A DNA stretch of 11,728 nt. It comes from Chloroflexota bacterium. GTDB taxonomy: Bacteria > Chloroflexota > UBA6077 > JACCZL01. How positions within the stretch are numbered: the first letter of the stretch is position 1; each line of letters begins with the position of its first letter. The notes beneath the pieces are model-generated. The model saw nothing but the letters and a program-made list of their open reading frames with translations, was not told where the DNA came from and made no database searches. Both the position numbers and the translations under genes were made by a program. Shown here piece after piece: positions 6,994 through 11,728 of the stretch. Location of the stretch: the NCBI GenBank assembly GCA_013695975.1, contig JACCZL010000061.1, positions 1 to 11,728 of the forward strand, written 5' to 3'.

Positions 6994-8304
6994 ATGGCCG
7001 ACGAGTCGCGGACCGGTCGACCGTCCGACGTCCAGCCCTCGCCGCCTGAGGATGGACGAGTCGGGACCTCGGCCGCCGAGCCGCGGGCCCGCGAAGCAAG
7101 CGTCGACGACCCTACGCCCTTGGGCGCGGCGCCGAGCACCGTAGCGCGCGACCAGCCTGAGGCCCAGCGCGCGACGGCCGCCCAGCACTGGGCCGAGCTC
7201 TCCGAGCGCCGCCGCAACCAGATCCTGATCGGCGTTTTCGCCATGTTCGTCCTGCTTTATCCCCTGCTCGACCGCGCCTTTGGCTGGCAGCGCATGGGCA
7301 GCATGAACCCGATCCTGATCTTCGTCCTGCTTGCGCTCGGCCTCAACATCGTCGTCGGCTTCGCCGGCTTGCTCGACCTCGGTTACGCGGCCTTCTTCGC
7401 CATCGGCGGCTACACCGTCGCGTTTCTGACGGCTCCCCAGAGCCCGCTCGTCCAGGCCGGGATCCAGGCTGATTTCTGGATCGCCTTGCCGATCAGCTTC
7501 GTCGTGGCGGCGACCTTCGGATTCATCCTCGGGGCGCCAACACTCCGGCTGCGGGGAGACTACCTGGCGATCGTGACCCTCGCCTTTGGCGAGATCGTGC
7601 CGCAGGCCATCCGCAACCTGGAGTGGCTCACGAACGGAACGAAGGGGATGAACCCGATCGGCCGTCCGCACCTTGGCGAGATCGAGCTGCTCGCCTCGGA
7701 CCAGATCCCCTGGTACTACCTGATCGTGGCCGTCAGCGCGCTGTCGGTGTTCATCATCCTGCGCCTGCAGAACTCTCGCCTGGGTCGAGCCTGGATGGCG
7801 ATGCGCGAGGACGAGATCGCCGCCGCGAGCATGGGCATCGACCTGGTCCGCACCAAGCTGCTGGCGTTCGGGCTCGGCGCTTCGTTCTCCGGCTTCGGCG
7901 GCGCCCTCTACGCCTCGATGCTCCAGTTCATCGGGCCGGATCAGTTCCAGTTCGACGTCTCGATCCTGCTGCTGGCGATGGTCATCCTGGGCGGGATCGG
8001 CAACATCTGGGGGGTCCTGTTCGGCGGGTTGGTGATGGGGGCCTTTAATTTCATCTGGGTCGAGAGCGCCGCGGGCTTCGTTCGGGGCTTGAGCGCCACA
8101 CCGGGCCTGGGCTTCCTCGCCATCGTCGACCTCAACAACTCCAAGCTGATGCTGTTCGGCCTGGCCCTAGTGCTGATGATGTTGCTCCGCCCCGAGGGCA
8201 TCTTCCCGAGCGCCCAGCGTAAGGCCGAGCTGCGGGGCGCCAAGCCCGCCACCGCCACGACCGTCGCCGGCGTCCAGGAGTCGCTCCACGATGCCCGCGC
8301 CTGA
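6994..8304 (+). CDS. livM: Branched-chain amino acid ABC permease LivM
   Basis: A 436-residue LivM-family permease, partner of LivH. Hydrophobic segments run from about 77 to 398. Diagnostic stretches are ALGLNIVVGFAGLLDLGY (114-131), RLRGDYLAIVTLAFGEI (185-201), the coupling loop AMREDEIAAASMGID (269-283) and GGIGNIWGVLFGGLVMGA (333-350). About 72 hydrophilic residues rich in Pro, Ala, Glu, Asp and Arg precede the first membrane segment, longer than in typical LivM. I see no well-supported later start, so the extension is probably translated, although the ATG at 6994 has a weak ribosome site. The gene follows livH by three bases and overlaps livG by 14 bases, indicating one operon. Confidence 0.9.
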   Translation: MADESRTGRPSDVQPSPPEDGRVGTSAAEPRAREASVDDPTPLGAAPSTVARDQPEAQRATAAQHWAELSERRRNQILIGVFAMFVLLYPLLDRAFGWQRMGSMNPILIFVLLALGLNIVVGFAGLLDLGYAAFFAIGGYTVAFLTAPQSPLVQAGIQADFWIALPISFVVAATFGFILGAPTLRLRGDYLAIVTLAFGEIVPQAIRNLEWLTNGTKGMNPIGRPHLGEIELLASDQIPWYYLIVAVSALSVFIILRLQNSRLGRAWMAMREDEIAAASMGIDLVRTKLLAFGLGASFSGFGGALYASMLQFIGPDQFQFDVSILLLAMVILGGIGNIWGVLFGGLVMGAFNFIWVESAAGFVRGLSATPGLGFLAIVDLNNSKLMLFGLALVLMMLLRPEGIFPSAQRKAELRGAKPATATTVAGVQESLHDARA

Positions 8305-9073
8305 GCCGATCCTCCTCGCGACCAACGTCAGCAAGCAGTTTGGAGGCCTGGTTGCCGTCAACGAGGTCGACTTCTCGATTGAGGAGCGCTCAATCATCAG
8401 CCTGATCGGCCCGAACGGGGCCGGCAAGACGACCTTCTTCAACATGATCGCAGGGCTCTACCGCCCGAGCTCGGGCGCGATCAGCTTCCGCGGCCGCCAG
8501 ATAACCGGGGCCAAGCCGAACGAGATCACCAAGCTTGGGATCGCCCGAACGTTCCAGAACATCCGCCTCTTCGGCAACATGAGTGCCCGCGACAACGTCC
8601 TGGTCGGCATGCACACTCGCCTAAAGGCGACGGCTCTGGGGGCGATCCTCAGAACGCCGGGCGTGCTGGCCGAGGAGCGCCAGGCCCGCGAACGGGCAGC
8701 CGAGCTGCTCGACTTCGTGAGCCTGCGGGACCGCGACAACGTCTGGGCCCGCAACCTCCCCTACGGCGACCAGCGCAGACTCGAGATCGCCCGCGCCCTG
8801 GCGACCCAGCCAACCTTACTCCTGCTCGACGAGCCGACCGCCGGCATGAACCCCCAGGAGACCAACGCCCTGACGGACCTGATCCGTCGCCTGCGCGCCG
8901 ACCTGGGTCTGACGATCTTCCTAATCGAGCACCACATGCGGGTCGTCATGGGCATCTCCGACCGCGTCACCGTCCTCGACCACGGCGCCAAGATCGCCGA
9001 GGGCACCCCGCACGAGATCCAGCGCGACCCCAAGGTAATCGAAGCCTACCTCGGCCGCGCGGCCACGGCGTAG
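8291..9073 (+). CDS. livG: Branched-chain amino acid ABC ATPase LivG
   Basis: A 260-residue cytoplasmic ATPase of the LivG family that, with LivF, powers the LivHM channel. Visible motifs are Walker A GPNGAGKTT (40-48), Q-loop Q89 in RTFQNIR, the signature region LPYGDQRRLEIARAL (156-170), Walker B LLLLD (176-180) followed by catalytic E181, and the H-loop in IEHHM (H214). The signature is the LivG-type YG(Q/D)QRR form rather than LSGGQ, as usual for this subfamily. The TPHEI...PKVIEAYLG ending is also typical. The start overlaps the livM end by 14 bases; AGGAG at 8276-8280 lies ten bases upstream. LivF starts seven bases after the stop. Confidence 0.93.
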   Translation: MPAPEPILLATNVSKQFGGLVAVNEVDFSIEERSIISLIGPNGAGKTTFFNMIAGLYRPSSGAISFRGRQITGAKPNEITKLGIARTFQNIRLFGNMSARDNVLVGMHTRLKATALGAILRTPGVLAEERQARERAAELLDFVSLRDRDNVWARNLPYGDQRRLEIARALATQPTLLLLDEPTAGMNPQETNALTDLIRRLRADLGLTIFLIEHHMRVVMGISDRVTVLDHGAKIAEGTPHEIQRDPKVIEAYLGRAATA

Positions 9074-9079
9074 CCCCCT

Positions 9080-9793
<714 letters not shown>

Positions 9794-9819
9794 TGCCGTT
9801 CGGCGGCGCGGCGCCTGCC

Positions 9820-10089
9820 CTATCTCTCCGAGTATCCCGCGGCGGCCTGGACAAAGGGCAGGATGAAATAGCCGGTGGCTGACTGGACCGTGTGGCTGAT
9901 CTCGACTGCGTACTGCTCCTGCTCGAGCTGGTCGCCGTCGACGTAGATGTTCAGGTCGAGATCCTCGTCCTCATAGCCCTCGCCGTCGATGAGGAAGCGG
10001 CTTTCTGGATAGCGCTTGGCAAACTCGGCCTTGAACATCTCCACCGCTTGGCCCAGAGAGGTCTGGCGACGGTCACGGACGTTGGGCAT
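9820..10089 (-). CDS. Unrecognised 89-aa partner of the HEPN protein
   Basis: An 89-residue acidic protein that I do not recognise. It has an amphipathic helix-like N-terminus (SLGQAVEMFKAEFAKRYPES) followed by a strand RFLIDG, a very acidic stretch EGYEDEDLDLNIYVDGD (36-52), another helix-like part and a hydrophobic end (GYFILPFVQ). The D-x-D pattern before a beta strand recalls the DSDIDL motif of minimal nucleotidyltransferases, the usual partners of HEPN proteins, but the GS-x-x-x-G motif and an obvious third aspartate are missing. The start is firm: GGAGGAG (10097-10103) lies seven bases before the ATG, inside the end of the HEPN gene, and the genes overlap by 17 bases. Antitoxin role is inference from context. 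Confidence 0.75.
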   Translation of the reverse strand: MPNVRDRRQTSLGQAVEMFKAEFAKRYPESRFLIDGEGYEDEDLDLNIYVDGDQLEQEQYAVEISHTVQSATGYFILPFVQAAAGYSER

Positions 10090-10486
10090 TGAGATACTCC
10101 TCCACGTTGCCGACGGCCTGCTTGGCCAGCATCGTACTCGTCCGCGCTGTCAGGGTCGAGATGGTCTCGCGTGCTCGGTAGTCGGCTCGGATGCGCTGGA
10201 GATAGAGCCAGCGGAGCTGGAGCGCGACCGGTCTGGTGAGGACCCCGCTCAGGCGTGGATCCGCGGCCACCGTTGCTGTGATGATGCCATGTTCCCAGCG
10301 GCTGGCGGGCCAGCCGCCTCGACCGATGTAGTTGCTCGGCCTCAGACCCAACCCTTCCATCAGCACGATGCAGCCGTGGTACGCGGCGTAGTAGGCTCGG
10401 GAGGCCGTTGAACGATACCGCCCCTGCGCTAGGAGCAGCTCGGCATCCGCCAGCAACCCCCGCGCCAGTTCGAGTTGAGGATCCAC
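10073..10486 (-). CDS. HEPN-domain protein (UPF0332-like), putative toxin
   Basis: A 137-residue all-helical protein resembling HEPN domains of the UPF0332 type. Visible features are the first helix LARGLLADAELLLAQG, the hallmark SRAYYAAYHGCIVLMEGLG (29-47), the H66-G67 position (WEHGIIT) where relatives carry KH-G, and the fourth-helix RIRADYRA (98-105). HEPN proteins are often RNases or act as toxins paired with nucleotidyltransferases; the catalytic R-x4-6-H motif is not clearly present, so activity is uncertain. The start is GTG at 10486 with TAAAAT only six bases upstream and no clear Shine-Dalgarno, which suggests a leaderless message. The partner gene overlaps its end by 17 bases. It lies between livF repeats. 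Confidence 0.75.
   Translation of the reverse strand: MDPQLELARGLLADAELLLAQGRYRSTASRAYYAAYHGCIVLMEGLGLRPSNYIGRGGWPASRWEHGIITATVAADPRLSGVLTRPVALQLRWLYLQRIRADYRARETISTLTARTSTMLAKQAVGNVEEYLNAQRP
10097..10103 (-). promoter_or_regulatory. Strong RBS of the 89-aa gene within the HEPN end
   Basis: GGAGGAG on the minus strand, seven bases before the ATG at 10089, lies inside the last codons of the HEPN gene. It fixes the start of the partner gene and implies that the partner can be initiated more strongly than the apparently leaderless HEPN gene. Confidence 0.7.
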
Positions 10487-10492
10487 GACTCG

Positions 10493-10498
10493 ATTTTA
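10493..10498 (-). promoter_or_regulatory. -10 box for a leaderless HEPN transcript
   Basis: TAAAAT on the minus strand matches five of six bases of the sigma70 -10 consensus. It ends six bases before the GTG at 10486, so transcription would begin at or next to the start codon. No clear -35 box is seen about 17 bp further upstream. Confidence 0.4.
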
Positions 10499-10559
10499 CG
10501 CTGCTTCCAACTTCCGAGGCAGCGGGCGAGGGGTTCCCTTCCCCAACCATCAGGCTGTT

Positions 10560-10692
10560 GAACGCGCTGATGGCGCTCCAGGTCGCCCACCGCGGCTACG
10601 TCCTGGAAACCGGCACGATCGTCCTCGACGACACCGCCGCCAGCCTCCGCGAGAACGAGACCGTCCAGAAGGCGTATCTGGGGATCGAGTAG
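10560..10692 (+). pseudogene. livF: livF 3'-end remnant (direct repeat copy 2)
   Basis: A fragment encoding only the last 43 codons and stop of a LivF ATPase, from NALMALQVAH to KAYLGIE, with none of the Walker, Q-loop or signature motifs. It is 128/132 identical to the end of the intact livF. The single amino-acid change is Ser to Thr, with two further synonymous changes and TAG in place of TAA. No start codon with a ribosome site precedes it, so it is not a functional gene. It marks the far boundary of the HEPN insert. The differences look like those between related strains' genes rather than random decay, which favours recombination between two livF alleles. Confidence 0.9.
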
Positions 10693-10714
10693 AGGCCGCC
10701 GGGCCGCGATCCCC
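10680..10714 (+). terminator. Hairpin over the end of the livF remnant
   Basis: GGGGATCG (10680-10687) pairs with CGATCCCC (10707-10714), and an inner GGCC (10694-10697)/GGCC (10702-10705) stem closes on a four-base loop. The left arm lies within the livF coding tail. There is no following T-run, so intrinsic termination is uncertain. The intact livF has the left arm but not the right one downstream, suggesting that this hairpin belonged to the original livF end. Confidence 0.35.
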
Positions 10715-10746
10715 CACCCGTAGCCCGCGTCATTCCAACAGTGCGA

Positions 10747-10775
10747 TTGACACTCGCGACTATGCATGGCACAAT
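10747..10775 (+). promoter_or_regulatory. Sigma70-type promoter for the CAP-domain gene
   Basis: A perfect TTGACA -35 (10747-10752) and CACAAT -10 (10770-10775) are separated by exactly 17 bp. Transcription would start near 10782 and leave a leader of about 180 nt before the CAP-domain gene. I see no recognisable riboswitch or small ORF with a ribosome site in that leader. Confidence 0.55.
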
Positions 10776-10964
10776 GGGTCGAAGCTGCGGGGCGTCCGGC
10801 GAACGGCCGAGCCCGTTTGTGCCCTGAGAATTGCAAGATTTCGTGTCCTCGTGTCCCCTGTGCGTCGCGCTGCACGTTATGCGGGTGTTCATCGTGTCGC
10901 CGGCGGCCACGAGCCGCATCGATGGTCCCGGCGTTGGTCCAACGCGTCGGGTCGTGGAGGTGTC

Positions 10965-11573
10965 GTGAAGAGAGGCGTCCTTGCCGGACTTTCCGGCCTT
11001 CTCCTCCTCGCCGTCGTCCTGACGGCGCGGCCGGGCTCGGGAGACGTTGACGTGGCCGGCGCGCGCCTCGACACCCCTCCCTCAGCCGCGGCTGGCGCTC
11101 GAGCGAACGGCCGGGCGGTGCCTGAGCTCGCGACAGCTCCCTCCCGCGGCCCCGCCAGCGCGCTCCTTGCCACACCCCTGGAGCTGGCGCTCTTCGAGCT
11201 GGCGAATGCGGACCGCCTGCGCAACGGGTTCCCGCTCGTCCAGGCCGATCCCACGATGCTCGGGCTTGCCCGCGCCCGCGCCGCCGCCCAGCTCGGTCAG
11301 GATGCGCTCTCCCACTACGACGCCGCGGGGCAACCCGTCATCGCCGGCCTGCTGGCCGGAGGGGGCGTGGAGTATCGGCTCGCCGGCGAGAATCTGGCTC
11401 GGTGGGTGGCAGCCGATCCGGCCGGGCCCGAGCGCATGCAGCGAGCGCTCATGGGCAGCCCTAGCCATCGCAAGAACATCCTCGAACCGTCGTTCGACTG
11501 GCTCGCGGTGGGGGCCGCCACCGATGCCTCAGGCCGGATCGCCTTCGCCCAGATCTTCCGTGAGGCGCCGTAA
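10965..11573 (+). CDS. Secreted CAP/SCP-domain protein
   Basis: A 202-residue protein with an N-terminal signal peptide (KR followed by a hydrophobic run, about 2-22), a variable Ala/Pro-rich linker (about 23-68) and a C-terminal CAP (SCP/PR-1) domain at about 72-200. CAP features are the helix ELANADRLRNGFP, the L-x-x-D-x-x-L segment (91-99), H117 in SHYD, GEN (141-143), SPSHRKNIL (165-173) with H168, and the final FAQIFRE strand. Bacterial CAP proteins are exported and bind lipids, metals or wall components; the exact role here is unknown. GTG at 10965 is chosen because GGAGG (10956-10960) precedes it and a signal peptide follows directly. A longer open frame upstream would bury the signal peptide. 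Confidence 0.82.
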   Translation: MKRGVLAGLSGLLLLAVVLTARPGSGDVDVAGARLDTPPSAAAGARANGRAVPELATAPSRGPASALLATPLELALFELANADRLRNGFPLVQADPTMLGLARARAAAQLGQDALSHYDAAGQPVIAGLLAGGGVEYRLAGENLARWVAADPAGPERMQRALMGSPSHRKNILEPSFDWLAVGAATDASGRIAFAQIFREAP

Positions 11574-11640
11574 CGTTGCTCCGCACCGGGACATGGCGTC
11601 CCGCGGACCTCATTGACGCCGTGGCCGAACGCTGGATCGT

Positions 11641-11728
11641 GTGACCGCCTCGTCACGTCTTGGGATGTCGACGTCGCCTCCAGTGAGCGCTGAGGCCTGG
11701 GCCACGCCCGAGACGCTCAGGGCATCGG
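11641..11728 (+). CDS. Possible start of a gene cut by the window end
   Basis: From GTG at 11641 (or the in-frame ATG at 11665) the frame stays open to the last base, reading TASSRLGMSTSPPVSAEAW and onward. Only about 29 residues are visible, with no recognisable motif and no strong ribosome binding site. In DNA this GC-rich an open frame of this length is common, so the call is weak. The 67 bases before it, after the CAP-domain gene, show nothing I can name. Confidence 0.25.
   Translation, partial: MTASSRLGMSTSPPVSAEAWATPETLRAS

Noticed and set aside
6436..7671. 411-residue open frame opposite livH and livM
   Set aside because: It runs antisense across two clear permease genes and is dominated by charged low-complexity sequence expected from the complement of membrane-protein codons.
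9805..9815. GGCGC-G-GCGCC palindrome after livF as a terminator
   Set aside because: The stem is only five base pairs, no T-run follows, and such short GC palindromes are frequent in this DNA.
10408..10692. 94-residue frame ending in the livF-like tail, as a gene
   Set aside because: Its first half is antisense to the HEPN gene and its second half is a truncated ATPase end without any catalytic motif; it is better explained as a remnant.

Overview
The window is GC-rich chromosomal DNA (hand count: about 71% G+C in 9121-9360, about 61% in 9841-10080) with tightly packed, often overlapping genes and frequent GTG/TTG starts. The gene families (a menaquinone-type ETF oxidoreductase, a DUF433/DUF5615 module, a CsaA-type tRNA-binding protein, and an HMG-CoA lyase next to livHMGF) fit a Chloroflexota- or actinobacterium-like bacterium. 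That placement is inference; nothing in the window fixes the taxon.

Layout. A two-CBS-domain protein (29-466, +) converges on a large membrane Fe-S oxidoreductase (619-2781, -). Between them lies a fold-back palindrome (474-579). Upstream of the oxidoreductase on the minus strand is an overlapping antitoxin/toxin-like pair: an RHH-DUF433 protein (3190-3615) and a DUF5615 PIN-like protein (2828-3193). A DedA/VTT membrane protein (3680-4321, +) is divergent from this pair and converges on csaA (4340-4690, -). A short palindrome carrying outward-facing TACAAT boxes separates csaA from a rightward block: HMG-CoA lyase (4779-5693), a DUF4177-like small protein (5715-5927), then livH, livM, livG and livF (6028-9793). 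No LivK/LivJ substrate-binding protein is present. Branched-chain amino-acid import, HMG-CoA lyase (the last step of leucine breakdown) and an ETF:quinone-type oxidoreductase (the electron exit for isovaleryl-CoA dehydrogenase) make a coherent leucine/acyl-CoA catabolism theme.

The most unusual part is 9661-10714. The last 132 bp of livF (9661-9792) recur at 10560-10691 with 4 mismatches, forming a direct repeat around a lower-GC insert. The insert encodes, on the opposite strand, a HEPN-domain protein (10073-10486) and an overlapping 89-aa acidic partner (9820-10089) that I do not recognise. The partner's D-x-D-containing stretch recalls a degenerate minimal nucleotidyltransferase. This looks like a small toxin-antitoxin-like cassette that entered at the 3' end of livF, left livF intact, and displaced the older tail with its hairpin downstream. 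After it come a good sigma70-type promoter (10747-10775), a secreted CAP/SCP-domain protein (10965-11573) and a possible gene start running off the end.

The longest stretch without an intact gene is 10487-10964. It holds the HEPN promoter, the livF tail remnant, a hairpin and the CAP-gene promoter with a leader of about 180 nt. No rRNA, tRNA, CRISPR array or IS transposase is visible.
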